Positions 10,906-24,733 are shown, counted from the stretch's first letter. The stretch: 64,000 nt of DNA from Ashinkailepas kermadecensis (GCA_034440615.1 JAOTOM010001626.1:1-64000), one strand, 5' to 3'. Numbers and translations: made by a program. The notes: a model not told the origin generated them from the sequence alone.

Positions 10906-12270
10906 GGGATCAGGTAATAACAGATCAAGCGTTCAAGCTCATCACAGATCGCTCCACCAGAGCCATGAGTCTCACGGCAGGTGACTCCGCCTGATTGCAG
11001 ACTATGGCCGGGCCGAATCGCCGGGGCGTCGATCTGTTGTCGGCTGCCACGCGTGTTGAGCGCCTGGCGCTTGGGAATGTTTTTAATTTTATTTATTCCC
11101 AAAGCACGTTTGCCAACCACGTTGCAAGGTTCGTATTTCCTCCCATGGTGGGTGCAACGCTTCCGGGGAGTGGGCGGCGTGCTGCCTATACCGGACACCC
11201 TACGCAGGCTTGTGCTTGATTCAATTTCGATTCTATACTGAGTTTTTGGCAATAATAGCCGAATTCTTTTTACCCCGTATTGATTGGAAGATTACACTGG
11301 CGGGCCGGGATCGTTGTCCACTCGCTAGAATATATTTAAAGTTAAATTAATATTAATTCAACTTAAAAACGAATGCATTCAATAATTTGGTTCTTATGCT
11401 TGGATTTAATCAACTCAAGCACTAAAAATTCGTTCCTCAAAAATACAAACAGACTTATTGTCCATCCCTACCCTACCAATATTTTGCAGTTCCAGATCTA
11501 TTGAACGTCATGCAACGTTGGTGTCGAAGCTTCTACTACGCACAATGACACCACAAATATTGCGGAAGTTTTATTTCACCTCACTGGCAGTGGCCAGGGC
11601 CATACGGACATCTCATGACGAGATCATCAGATCAGAAGTCGTCAGGTGGTCCCCGGTACGGATCCCACCGGCGGACTAGCTTCTTCTTTCTCCGGGCTCA
11701 ATGCGGGTAGTCCACATGGTCCTTAGCCCTTCGGTGAACATTTCGCTAATGAGCAGAGGGGCGATCCCGATGCGGTCTGCCAGCATGGGAGCCGTAGTCT
11801 AGCCCAGGCGAGGCTTCCATTAGCTTTTGTAAGACGGCTTACATTTTTAACACGGCGTTTCACGCAGTCGCCATGCGGCGGCCCGACACGAGAAAATCCA
11901 GCCGCCGCGACCGGAAACCCGTGGCAGGTGCGGATAAATTTGTGAAAAGCCAGCGCAAACACGAAGCCTACTCGTCGCCGAAACGCCCTCGGGTCAACAT
12001 GCAGTCACTTCGTGCCGGTGCACAACAGCAAACAGTGACTTCCGCCTAGCTACGGGGTATCAGCCTGATCCAGTAACCTGGAAGCAGCAGCCGCTCTGGA
12101 CAGCCGGAAACCGCCAACCGCCAATCAGCGGCCGGCAGTCGGCAGTCACCAGTCACCAGTCACGCAGCGTCACCAGCCGGCACCATCAGCCACCAGCCAG
12201 GCCACGGGGCACAAAGAGCCTGACGTGCGTTGTCTGATAACAGGCGCATTTATAAGCGCCACCCCGGGAG
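10906..12270. other. GC-rich sequence without a recognised gene
   Basis: Composition is clearly richer in GC than the AT-rich parts on either side, with several short open frames. Short direct repeats of CAGTCAC occur at 12140-12170. No domain recognised. Confidence 0.35.
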
Positions 12271-12274
12271 AGTC

Positions 12275-12430
12275 GAGAAGGACATCACCGAAGGCAGTCA
12301 TCGCAGACACACCACCCGAGGCAGCCGCCGGAGGCGGGCCACCCCGGAGGAGAGAGGACATCACCCAAGGCAGTCATCGCAGACACAAGACGGAGGAAGC
12401 CGCCGCAGGCGGACCACCCACGGCTGCGAC
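12275..12430. repeat. Two-copy tandem repeat, period about 77
   Basis: GACATCACC-AAGGCAGTCATCGC followed by GGCGGACCACC-type sequence occurs twice, starting at 12280 and 12357. It creates open frames on both strands that I do not regard as genes. Confidence 0.75.
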
Positions 12431-13155
12431 GGAGGAGGAACATTCGACGAAATCGCCGAGAAGCTCGCACATCCAACATAATCGTTCGGGAGTCGCTCGC
12501 GAGCTGAGTGGAGTGATTGTGGTAAATCTGTGAACTTCGGGTCGACGCGGCCACTACGAGACATGTGAGTGAACTAGAGCAAGGAGTGGCAATGTATCCC
12601 GTGAACCATCATGCCCAAAAATGTGACCCGTCCGTCACCGGTCGTTTTGCATATGTGATGGCCCCAGCCAGCGGTGGGATATGGGTAGCCGTCGGCCCCG
12701 GGAAGGGTAAAAATGGAGGAGCGAATTGTGGCAAATAAGGTTCTTATGGAGCATAGTTTTCAGGGTTGGTGGGGGGATACCTGAATGTTATATCGTTTAG
12801 ACGTGCATGGTGTTTAAGGTTGGTGTGGATGATACACGAATGTTTTACTATCCATGAATGCTTATACTCTGAATGGAAGGAAAAGAATACATAGCCACGC
12901 ACACACATTACCGATAAGAATTTAAGTGACGGAGGAGCCGGTTTAAGTGACTGAGGAGCCACGTGGTTCCGGGAAGACGTCAATGAAGAGTGCAGGCCTT
13001 CTGGCTCACTGCAGTCAAATAAACCCCCTTCTTTCCATGGGAGAATGAAAGTAACGTAGATCCGCTGGGACCCCACGTTACTCAGCGGATAAAATGCGCA
13101 AACAGACAAGGTGGGAATACCTCTTTCCCCACTGTCCCTCTGCCCTTCTGTTCTC
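12431..13155. other. No gene seen
   Basis: Non-repetitive flank of the long (TC)n tract. GTGACTGAGGAGCC and GTGACGGAGGAGCC form a small direct repeat at about 12925-12960. Confidence 0.35.
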
Positions 13156-14338
<1,183 letters not shown>

Positions 14339-16480
14339 CTCGCTCGCCACTCACCCGCCTAACACCTGCTTCCCAAATCAACATGTCGCCCGGCCGAAGG
14401 CGTCGAGTCGAGGGTTCTTGGCCTTGGAAGTGCTGCGGCAAATACTTTCCGGACACTGGGTCACTGAACCATCACACCCCGCGTCTACGAGACTTCCACC
14501 TGCTTTAAAATGGTGCGGGTACTAGTACCGAACAACTGAACCCAGGAAGCGGATTACATATGGGACCGGGGATAACATCTATAATGGAATGAAATGGACT
14601 TGAGACTCAAGTTAATTATAGAGGACCCCGTGGTCCGTGGTGTGCGTTTTATGTCACGCCGAGATATGCTGGAGACCAGACTCGTACAAGTAAATTGTTG
14701 CAGGGGGAAATGTCACAAAGCCGTCACGATGGGAAATAACGTTATTTCCCGTCAAATCGCTGGAAACTCGCCTTCAGGCTTTGTACTTATCAGCGCATGT
14801 ATTACCCTTGAATGCCGCGGGCCTGGTAAATACTCGGAGGTCCAAAATACTTAAGTCGATGCAGTTGAGGAACGAACCATTAACCACTGACCATTAAGTG
14901 GCCAACGTACTAGGTGCGAATGAGGGATTTAGCAGGGAATAAATTCCGAGTTCGTCCGTTACTTAAATGTAAAAGCTAGCCGGCAAGACAGGACAGGACG
15001 AACCCGACTACCGTCTGTGACGGAAAAACGTGAGACAGATTACGCAATAAGCGAGGAGACGGCCTGCAAGCCGCCCTTTCACGGGCGATAACTTCCATGG
15101 GCCCAAACGTGAGCCTCCGCCCTCTTCTCTTCGGAGGAGACGGAGGAGGGCTGATAGAAGACGGAAAAATGACGAAACACTGTTGGTTGAACCCCAGGGA
15201 AAGCGTGCCGAAAGACTGGATATTGACAAGGCAGCTGGTTCACTTGAGAATTTCTAGGCCGCAAAAACCCTCCGGCCTGGTGATCCCAGAGCGCGGAAGG
15301 GCATCCCGAGGGTGGTCAGATCCGACGGGATCCATGGTTAAGCTCGCAGGCAGCGGCAACCAATTTTGGGTCGGGATGAATCTGTGCGCACAGTTAGGTA
15401 AAAGCCAAAAACGGCTAGGTCGGTATTCCTTTCCCGTCTCAGCTATTCCAGCAGGCCTGGGCCTCTCGATTACGGCACAGACAGGGGAGATGAAGTTTGG
15501 CGTTCCGTAAGCCCCAAGGATAGGACAGGCAGGGGATTTGAGGGTCTCCCGACCATGACCCCGCGCAGGATAGGTTAGAAAGACGATAGGGGGCCATCCC
15601 GACCGATTTGTGGCCCAGGACCACCTGTGGGGGTGCCCGCCGATTGCAAGTTAGAGCAATGCAAGGCCTGGCAAGGCATTTGACTCATTTAATCGTAGGT
15701 ATGTCGGCCATTAATACTTAAGCCCAGCATAAGACCATCAGAAACTAACGGAATATCGCAGCCCAGTGTCATCGAGCCTTGAAGGCAGTAAAGTAATAGT
15801 ATATCATTCCCAACCAATAGTGTCGCGTCAGCCGGTCACAGTTGTGGACCTAAGCACGGGTAATTAACATTTAACTTTGGGCTAGAAAGCCCTAAGCAAC
15901 GGTCAGAGAAAGTAAGACTTGCTGAATGCGCACATACCACTGGAAGGGAAAATTCGAGGGCCAAACTTTACATTTGTCATTAATGGAGCGAACGTTCAGA
16001 ATGAAAGGGAATGCATGTGAGTGTGCATGAACTAGCTAAGGGTATTTAAGGACCAGTGGGGGCTGTTTGGGGCCCGATGTGTGCATGCAGCTGTCAGAAA
16101 CCCATCGTTGTCAAAATTTGACCCATAATAATTACCTAGGCCCTCAATTTGCCAGTCCCGTGTGAGCATGCAGGTGGATGACATGGAGGGAAACAAGCGG
16201 GGACGTTAACAAGAGGGGCCCCGAGGGCCCTCTTGTTGTGAAAGAGGGCCCCGAAGCTGGACGAGGGCCGGTGACGGACGCATTTCCAACTCCAATGTCC
16301 GTCCATTACTCTTGTGACCCCCCCCCCTCCTAGGTCTCTCCAATCATGCGGTTCCTCTATCCCTGGCGCCACGACCAAGCCAGGTTCACTCACGGATGGA
16401 AGTGGTGAAATGAGAAGATTTGACCTCGCTATTATAAATTTGTGTTAGGATAACGAGTTACGGGGCGCCGACAAGATGAC
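14339..16480. other. No gene recognised over 2.1 kb
   Basis: The longest frame without a repeat (15097-15510, plus strand, 137 codons) has no motif I recognise and overlaps comparable frames on the other strand. I do not call it a gene. A palindrome-like GGGCCCCGAGGGCCCTCTTGTTG lies near 16217, broken by single bases. Confidence 0.35.
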
Positions 16481-16489
16481 TATACGAAG

Positions 16490-16960
16490 ACACATATGAT
16501 GACAGCACAAACTACACCGTGGACTCGCGGGTCACCGCTCACTGTGGGCCGCCCCGGTTGGGGGCCGGCGGCACGCCGGAAGCAAGATTGGCGCGGGCCG
16601 GGGGAGCCGCCCGGCGCCCGTGAGCGTAGTAAAACATGGCCGCCGGCCGGCGGCCGTGCGGAAACTACTTTCTCAAGGTCGCTCCGAAGTCAAGGGCGCA
16701 CCGCAGTAGACCAAGACGAAACAAAACAACAGACCGACCACTAAGACGGACCACTGAAGACGGACAGAGCGCACTAACCCACAAACCCCCTTACCCCCCC
16801 CCTCCTACCAACCCCACCCCCACCTACCCCTCCCCTACCAACCCCACCCCCACCTACCCCTCCCCCATCCATCCCCCCACACCGACCCCGCCCCCGACCT
16901 CGCCGCCCTACACTTTGCACGGTTCTGCTTGCTGTGTACCGGCCTGCGTGCACGCATGGT
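16490..16960 (+). other. CpG-rich segment with C-rich tandem repeat
   Basis: Bases 16500-16680 are CpG-dense and include AAACATGGCCGCCGGCC, a good initiation context, but the frame has no recognised domain. Bases 16790-16880 hold a roughly 30-base C-rich repeat, about two copies of CCAACCCCACCCCCACC-type units. It could be a promoter or first exon of an unidentified gene; evidence is weak. Confidence 0.25.
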
Positions 16961-17355
16961 GAAGGTGGCCACGGTAGTCGGCCACTGCTAATTCTGCAAT
17001 TTCATTTCAACAGTGTCACGCGGGCATAGGTGTTCGACATTGTGAAGTTTGGCGATAGGTGTAGGCCGGCCGAAACCGCCTCCACCTATTTCTGAAAGTC
17101 TCCATGACACTATCCATTGCTGCTGAGGTGTGCACGGAGAACGATTTGACACATCGCTCTTGGTGGTACGAGCGGCGCTGGCAGTGACAGCATTTCAGCA
17201 CACTGTGAGCTAAATTCACTTCCAACAAACAGAAGCAGATCTCAATATATCAAAAAGTCTTTGGTCCTAACGACATTGCACTGTACTGGAATGGGTGCAA
17301 AATGACCCTTGCAGTCGACGCGCCCCTAAACACCAATCCACCACCAGCACCACTG

Positions 17356-17388
17356 CACACTGTGATAACTCGAAGGAAAAACTGGCCA
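17356..17388 (+). repeat. Transib left terminal inverted repeat
   Basis: It starts CACACTGTGATAACTC and ends CTGGCCA. It pairs with 20263-20295 with one substitution in the heptamer and one-base indels in the middle. The preceding 5 bases, CACTG, are the target duplication. Confidence 0.9.
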
Positions 17389-17817
17389 TAACTCATTGCG
17401 GACAAAGTATGCTAGTTACAGGGGCGATTTTGGTCTTAATCGAAAGAGCTTCACATTTCGAACACATGGAGAAGCTCTATTGTCTTAGAGATTGTTTAGC
17501 CCAGGAATTTTAGAGGCAATACCTACTAGAGTGAAAGGAACATTCCCCTCCCCTCATTTTGCTTCCGCGAAATATCCCGGGAACCAATTAAGGTAGACAA
17601 CTCAAATTGTGCACACACCTACATGACCGTCTAGTGTACCTTGTTTTAAAAGATCGACGTCCGGTCATGCATAGTGACATCATAATGACGTCATAAGCGA
17701 AGTCCATGGGCATTCATATATTGGATAATTATTAGTTAGCGTTTGCTATGCGAGCATTCTGCACTGTAAATGCGACCTAATAATTGCTCCGCAGAATAGA
17801 TCCAAGATCTCCTTGTC

Positions 17818-19412
17818 TTAAGTGGCTGAAATTATTCCAAAATATATCCCTAAGATATGACACACAGGTAAAATATGGGTCTCTGAAGCACGTCGAGCCG
17901 TGTTCCCGTCGTTATATGTACCTACCGCACATGGCTGATCCACGACAAGACCCAGTCTCTCCCGGAACTGCTGCTGTAATTCCTTCCTTCTTTCTTTCAC
18001 GCGCATCTTGTTTTCTTCGCCAGACACTGCCCACACTTTGACCTCCAGGCGGTAAGAAATGTGGAGAAGGCACTCAAAGCATCGAATCCAGGCATGCATA
18101 GTTGAGAGAACGAGCTGGCATGCACCCTCGCGGGCAGGTCGAGCCGCGGCAGCAGACAGGTAATTTATCTGATGAGGTGTGCACCCACAAATGGTGCATG
18201 ACACGCTGCTGCCGGTGTTGGTCAGAGCGTTCGCCACCTTGCTGTCAATCATGGTGAGTTGAAGATTGTACGCCACTCTGAAACTGGTACCGTCTGTTGC
18301 GGCGACGTAGGTCGGCCTCAGTAGACGTATCTCGGATTTAACACTGTCTCGTTCTTTCCGGGAGGCTTCTGCGGTCTCGCGCTTGTACTGGATCCGCAAC
18401 GGCCGGCAGAAGCGGATTGAAGACGGCGTGGGTTGGTCCAGACGCAAGTGCCGCCCACTGCTAGTTGCAAAGGCATCAGAGTGGTACAGAACAGATTTTG
18501 TTCTGCAGCTTCATCGCCGTCTCCCATTTGTTTGTATACAGCTTGCCTTGTAGCCTCGTGAAATTCCTATTTGACGTGAAGCACGGCCAATGTGCAGGTA
18601 CTGGGTGACGTCGACTGCTAGTCGGCAGGTGAAGCTGAGTCCGTACGGGCGACAGATGGCAGACATGCGACCAGCCGCTGCGTCGTATGATCCAGGAGAG
18701 CCTGTAGAGAGCTGATGTATGATCCAGGAGAGCTGACGTCTCGGTGAATTGCATGCTGTTGACTGCCGGATAGCACTCTACCCTGGCCTCATGCACCTCT
18801 CCATAGGCAGGCAGGATGTCTGTCTTCGCCGCATCATTCGTCACTCGGCGGACCATACAGTAGCCGTGCACAGACAAGTCAGCTGACACACACATTGCCA
18901 CCGCCCGGTCTCCTGACACGCGCTCGGGTTGGCTCACCTTAGAGCTTCTGAGAGCCCGGCGAATCTTGCTGGGCCGATTCGGTTAGTCCCCCACCTGTCG
19001 TAGTACGAAAGCCGCGTCCTTCATGCACTCAGCTGCTAGGCACTTTGCCTAGCAGCCTCCACGAGCTACAGATATCTGTGATGTTGAGCAACTCTTGAGG
19101 ACGCCCGACGCTGAGCTGATTGTAGATTCTACCTGGTCGCCCTCGCGCTCCCTCCACGGCCTCGTCATCAAGGCGAGTCTTAGTTTCATCATCACTCACG
19201 ACGTGGTCACCACGCTTCAGGGACACGTAGAACACCTCGTCTCCCGAAAGAAAAGTCGCAAACTGACTTCTGAATTTACCCTGGGCTCGCTCATACTTAA
19301 CCGACTTTCCTTTTAAGTTTTTGGTGATCAAGTCGGTCGCCTTTTTCGTGTCCACAATCGACGACTCAATCGGGAGATGGTTATGGAGAAAATCTCTCAA
19401 GACTAATTGCAA
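17818..19412 (-). pseudogene. Transib/RAG1-like transposase, frameshifted pseudogene
   Basis: Four pieces in different minus-strand frames line up as one transposase. 19412-19029: basic N-terminal region ending GRPQELL. About 18990-18600: a conserved core with DAAFVL, SADLSVHGY, ECYPAVNSM, FTETSALLDHT. About 18560-18320: VYKQ, then LFCTTLMPLQL. 18447-17818: NPTPSSIRFCRPLR, then LTMIDSKVANALTN with the second catalytic Asp at 18244-18246, followed 16 residues later by a C-x2-C (SCTICG). That spacing resembles RAG1 D708 and C727/C730. STMHAWIRCFECLLHISYRL and NDGNTARR follow. The first catalytic Asp near VYKQ appears lost (HEAT), and the C-terminal part with the catalytic Glu is absent or unrecognisable. 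No active enzyme is encoded. Confidence 0.8.
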
Positions 19413-20262
19413 ACTATCAGTAAATACATGAGCATAATAGTTCCCACGCCCAAGCGCTTTTGCACTGGTTTACAAGTCAACTAATTCCTCTCTGCTGACA
19501 AGCACCTCCATGTTCACTGTACGCAAAATCCAACCACACTGACCAGACTATTACAGGCAATAATAGCTCCCCTGCCATGGGAAACGCTCTACGCGACCTA
19601 TCTCGACTTAGTCGCCTCGTCAGTTAGGGGATAGTTTTTGCACAGCGACCGCTAGATCAGACTACCCGGTCAAAACACCCCGCCAGCCGGCGCGTCGCGG
19701 CGTCCGACTGGGGCTTCCCCGTGCCGGCCACCGCATCGCACCGCGACCTGCCGGGATACAATTGATCACTACCGGTGTTAAAGCAGATAGGTGCAGCTGA
19801 AACTTACGGTACATATAGTCAAGGGATCGCTGATTTCATTGGAATTGGTCTCTGGTTGTGCGCTGTTGTGCGTTTTTTAAACCTTCATCGAACTTGGAGG
19901 TACTGAAAATTTAACGACTGTTGTACTGACTTATTTTTTAAATCAAAAATTGAATATTGTGAATCGTTATATGCCTTTTGAATTGCTTAACGCATTGAGG
20001 ATGTTCTCAGCTATCATTTCATACCTCACTTGTCCAGGTTTTTAGAATGCATCTTACCTTTATCACTCGTCAAAATCCGACCACATGTGTGCATGCGTGC
20101 ATAGTTTTTTCCACACGTAATGTTGTCAATGTTTATGGACTTGTTACTATATCAAATTTTGTGAAAGTTGGCATAAAAACTATGACCTGGTGTGCGTCAA
20201 GCATTTGCTGATGCCATGGCGCCACGAATATCGCATCAAAAAACGGTCGAGAAATGCATTTC

Positions 20263-20295
20263 TGGCCAGTTTTTTCCTTGAGTTATCACACTGTG
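20263..20295 (-). repeat. Transib right terminal inverted repeat
   Basis: Read inward on the minus strand it starts CACAGTGTGATAACTC, with a heptamer identical to the RAG recombination-signal consensus. The next 5 bases outside (20296-20300) are CACTG, the target duplication. Confidence 0.9.
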
Positions 20296-20300
20296 CACTG

Positions 20301-21921
20301 TACTGGACACGGGCGTGAACACCGAGGTTGGAGGGGACAGATGCATGGGTCAAGACCGCTGATTGCTATGCTGTTGTTTGAGTTTTAGGGGTCTTGGACT
20401 AGGGATTGTGATCATTTAGCCCCCATAGCTCATTCCATATGGTCAGTTGGCATAAGAGAACATAACCCCACCCCACCCCCCGATGCCACGGGTGCCTACT
20501 GCCACAGGATCAATTGGCAGGAGAGAACACAACCAGGCGAAAGCAACAAGGGGAACTCTCTTTTGGCTTTCTCCTGCCTAGCCAATGCCGCGAATGAAAT
20601 ACGTCGGCCCGTACATATCCGTCCGCAGCGAAGTTGCCAGTAATAATTCACATTTCTTCCGTCATAAAGCTCTACTGCTCTGATTAACATATTGATGTTA
20701 TTACTACTGATCATGTGCGCTACAATCATGACCGAAGATCTTCCATGAAACAAGGGAGGTCCGTCCCATCTCGAACCACCTGGAATCTCCAGCCATGTCT
20801 AGAATGAACCCTTCACAGAGGCTGGGTTAAGCTCGGTCATCAGAGGGCTGAACTCATTGGGTGTCTGGTGCACTCTGGGCCAGTTATCTGTTACATGTCG
20901 CGGAATTGGCTAGGAGCGAGACCTCGACTTCCATTGAATTGGGTCATTGAACTGTCACTGATGACGGATGTCCCCCACCCTTCCTGGTCAATCCCTCCAG
21001 AGTCGTCCTTTGACAGCGCACACTCCCTCTTGTCCCACCTGCTCACTTGTCCCTCCCTCCGGCTTCCTTTGATGACTGGTGGGGAGCGGGGAGCGGTTGG
21101 CGAATGGAGCATGCCTCGGTAAGTCTGACCCGCTAGCGGCGGTCAGCACGCTGACAATCTCTCCGCGTATAACCGGAGGCTGACCGCATGCCGTTGCTGC
21201 GATTTGGACGATTTAGTAATAGGTAGGAGAGAGCGGGTTAATTGTAGCAATTTCTACATTCTTCCAGAGGAAAATTAAGTTGTCACTAATACTGCTAAAC
21301 AAAGGTAAATAAAATTGGTTCCATTGAGAAAACATAGTGGAACCACACGGACTTGTTAAGACAAATGGATGTAGGTGGGAACATTCCAAATCGTTTGCCT
21401 TTCGCCTGACCCTAACCATCTGGCATTATAGTATCATTATCATCATCACGTCGCCGCCGACTCAAAATGGTCCTCTTGAGCCAGGGAAGTAGGATCGTAA
21501 GATCAGTAGGGGGCTCAGTCCTGGGTCGATCAACCTAGGGTACCCCCAAATACCAATGTCTCGCCGGATTTGGACCACTTTATTTTGCCATCTAGGAAAA
21601 AAACGTTAATTTGTAATCGTTGCGAATGTACGTGGAGTATTCTCCTTTCCTGAAAACCTCCAGGGGGAAAATGCACTCAAAACTTTCCGGAGTGGCGCCT
21701 TTCTCGGCCGAAGGGGCGCCACCTTTCATGGGGCACATGCCCCCAGTATCCCTGGTAGTAAATACAATACAATACAATATAATACAATACACGCCCCTGT
21801 TTTCAGCGGAATATGGCTCTAGATGTAACGTATATGTGGAAGTTCAAGAATTGCATAATTTAAAGTGGCGGGTAGGGCTTACGCCATTCATGCACACACC
21901 TACACATGCATACATGTATAC
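20301..21921. other. No gene seen
   Basis: Open frames are short and overlap on both strands. (AATAC)n-like ATACAATACA repeats occur at 21765-21790. Confidence 0.35.
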
Positions 21922-22084
<163 letters not shown>

Positions 22085-23403
22085 AAGTCATAAAGTCATA
22101 AAGTATTAAGGCTTAATAAGAGCCACAGGGGCCCATCTGGGTTAAGCCTATCTAGAAAAGGTACTAGAAATGTACATACCCCAATGTACCCCAATCAATC
22201 CCTTATTCCAAGTTCCTAGGAAGCTATCTAGCACCCCAGCCTATCTAGCACCACTCACTTGCTACCGCATAACACCCTCAACAATCACAAGCTCCTTCCA
22301 TCATACCCATCGTGCCACCATAGACAATCTCATCAGCATCACATCCCGAAGGAAGGTGCCGAATCCACTGCTAGGCACACCCCACACAAATTCATAAAGC
22401 GTTCAGACTTAATAAGAGACTCACTTGCTATTGCATAATACACTCAACAATTACAAACTCCTCCCATCATACCCATTGTGCTACCATAGACAATCTCATC
22501 ATTATCACATCCCGAAGGAAGGTGCTGAATCCACTACTAGGTACACCCTATATAAAGTTATAAAGCGTGTAGACTTAATAAGAGACTCACTTGCTATTGC
22601 ATAACACACTCAACAATTACAAACTCCTCCCAACTCCCATCTCCTCCCTGTCTATCAACACTCCCTGGAATAGAGAAAAACAAGCCCCCTGTTCTTATAA
22701 TGATTGTCTATGCCGTTTTTAAAGATGTTCAGTGTGTTGCTACTGACAATGGTTCCTGGCAGCTGGTTCCAGTGTTCTACTACCCTGTTGGTGAAGAAAG
22801 ACTGTCTTAACCTTGTCCTGCTGTGATTAACTTTAATTTTGAATTGATGACCTCTAATTGCATCATTTCTGTTCAATTCAAACATTTCCCTGAGATATCC
22901 CTGTTCCTGACCATGAACAAATTTAAAAACCTCAATGAGATCTCCTCTCAGCCTTCTATATCTAAGTGAAAACATATTCAATTTCTTCAATCTTTCCTCA
23001 TATGCCAGGTTGCGTATACCATTAACCATTTTTGTTGCCCTCTTTTGTACTCTCTCTAAAAGCCAACAATCTTTCTCATAACTAGGGGACCAAGCTTGGA
23101 TACAGTATTCCAAATGAGGCCTGACATATGCACAGTAAAGCTTCCTGATGACCTCCTCACTTTTGTATGACACATTCCTCTGTATTGCCCCAAGCATTCT
23201 TAGTGCCGTCTTCCTGGCTTCTTTGGTCTGTTCTGATGCCCCCAATTTTGTGTTCAAAATAACACCTAAGTCCTTCTCCTGCTGAGTCACAGATAGTACT
23301 TGGCCACCCATCAAGTATGGAGCCTTCATATGCTGCCTACCTACATGCATCACTTTGCCCTTATCAAAATTAAACTTCATTTGCCATTTTTCGGACCACT
23401 TCA

Positions 23404-23405
<2 letters not shown>
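22085..23405 (-). mobile_element. CR1-like non-LTR retrotransposon, 5'-truncated (copy D)
   Basis: On the minus strand an open reverse-transcriptase C-terminal frame (23405-22655) is followed by a 3' UTR to 22085. The 3' UTR contains a tandem repeat of about 166 bases (units starting near 22584 and 22418, with a partial third). It ends with the family 3' block and ACTTTATG-type tail shared with copy C. Both ends abut (TA)n, so the element appears to have inserted into a TA microsatellite. Confidence 0.85.
22655..23405 (-). CDS. Non-LTR reverse transcriptase, C-terminal part (partial)
   Basis: An uninterrupted frame of about 250 codons covers the end of the palm and the thumb of a CR1-group reverse transcriptase. 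Recognisable stretches, in order: W-Q-M-K-F-N-F-D-K-G-K-V, Q-Q-E-K-D-L-G-V-I-L-N near residue 50, YVRPHLEYCIQAWSPSY near residue 95, LERVQKRATKMV, FSLRYRRLRGDLIEVFK, and the terminal W-N-Q-L-P with N-T-L-N-I-F-K-N. The first ATG lies at the truncation point next to (TA)n and is not the native start. The endonuclease and YADD box are absent, so this fragment alone cannot transpose. The clean frame indicates a young insertion. Confidence 0.88.

Positions 23406-23482
<77 letters not shown>
23406..23482. repeat. (TA)n microsatellite, 5' side of copy D
   Basis: A pure TA run directly joined to the truncated 5' end of the retrotransposon, followed by TAGGTAGGTAAG. Confidence 0.95.
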
Positions 23483-23484
<2 letters not shown>

Positions 23485-24237
23485 TAGGTAAGTAGACATA
23501 TACACAACAAACAACAATGCGATTAGCCATCGATGGTACAACTCGGGCTGAAACAAGGGTTTGACGTGGGCAACCCATATGGTCCCATTTGGGCAGTGCA
23601 CGCAGATTCTGTGCCGAATGCCATATGGGAAGTAAGGTGGTTGATTGATTGATGGATTGATAATTTGGGTTTAATGGCGCGCCGACTACAAGATCATTTA
23701 GCGCCCGTTGGGAAAGTAGGGTGGTTCCGCGAAGGGGGACCACCGGCAAGCACTTCATCACTTAACGAAACTTTCATATTTATCTCGTATCAATGATCGA
23801 AATTTTCCGACACATTTGTACAAACACATTTGTTGCAGCACAACATTTATAAAGCTCTCCCAAGTCAAACGTAGGAGTGAAGCAAAGCCAAAACATATAT
23901 TAAACTTAATGTGGATACCTGGATTTCTTTCTCCGAGCTTCTTGTCCGGGCGCTGGGAGGATCATGCATCCCAAAAGCAAGTTTCAGAGAAAACGGAAAA
24001 GCACCAGTGGCCTCGGCCAACCTACTACAAATAAAATGCACATTTCCTAATTTCATGCCCATAGTGTCTTTAGAACATATGCTATGTGCTCTAAAGACAA
24101 ACGCCGCCATTTAACATCCCTATGAACGATCCATTTTTCGAGTTGTACCCATTCACCCTAATATTGAAGAGTGCGGGTTCGTTCCGGCTGCATTGGAGGG
24201 GGAGCCTGATTCCCCCGGGATGAGCATAACTGTAAAT
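23483..24237. other. No gene; one copy of a GGCGCG-hairpin repeat
   Basis: Bases 23668-23706 (GGGTTTAATGGCGCGCCGAC ... TTTAGCGCCCG) match 126-158 and 61874-61914. The rest is unannotatable. Confidence 0.4.
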
Positions 24238-24238
24238 T

Positions 24239-24317
<79 letters not shown>

Positions 24318-24341
24318 GTATATATATATACGTATATATAC

Positions 24342-24412
<71 letters not shown>

Positions 24413-24416
24413 CATA
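24238..24416. repeat. (TA)n microsatellite
   Basis: About 180 bases of TA with sparse G and C interruptions in the middle. Confidence 0.95.
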
Positions 24417-24667
24417 TTTGAAACGTCGACAAAATATAGTAACTTCGAATCACGACTTGTTTCACATAGATGCTGACTTCCTATACTATTTACATCATAA
24501 CAGCCGTGTTAATCATTGCACCGCTCGGGGATATTTTATATAATCTTACAAATAATCATAGATCATGCGTTCGAAAACTAGAAAGCAAACTAATAAGAAG
24601 ATATATGCAGAGAACGCTGTAGCATTCAATTCAGTATGCATAAAAGAAAACCTGCTCCCAAATATTC

Positions 24668-24669
<2 letters not shown>

Positions 24670-24733
<64 letters not shown>

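Larger units (their letters stand above)
17356..20295 (-). mobile_element. Transib (RAG1-like) DNA transposon, complete ends, decayed
   Basis: The element is bounded by 33-base terminal inverted repeats beginning CACACTG (left) and CACAGTG (right, read inward). Both continue TGATAACTC, A-rich, CTGGCCA. It is flanked by a perfect 5-base direct duplication, CACTG, at 17351-17355 and 20296-20300. Five-base target duplications and CACWRTG-like ends are Transib hallmarks, and CACAGTG equals the heptamer of V(D)J recombination signals. The minus-strand coding remnant inside (17818-19412) has RAG1/Transib-type motifs, so ends and protein agree. The element is 2940 bases. Confidence 0.88.

Noticed and set aside
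15097..15510. 137-codon plus-strand frame as a gene
   Set aside because: No recognisable domain, overlapping minus-strand frames of similar size, no splice or promoter support.
17276..20310. GCACTGTACTGGA shared by 17277 and 20295 as a longer target duplication
   Set aside because: The left copy is about 70 bases outside the element end, so it cannot be the target duplication; CACTG directly at both ends fits.
22655..23761. 368-codon minus-strand frame as one protein
   Set aside because: The first 110 or so codons run through (TA)n and unrelated flank; only 22655-23405 has reverse-transcriptase similarity.
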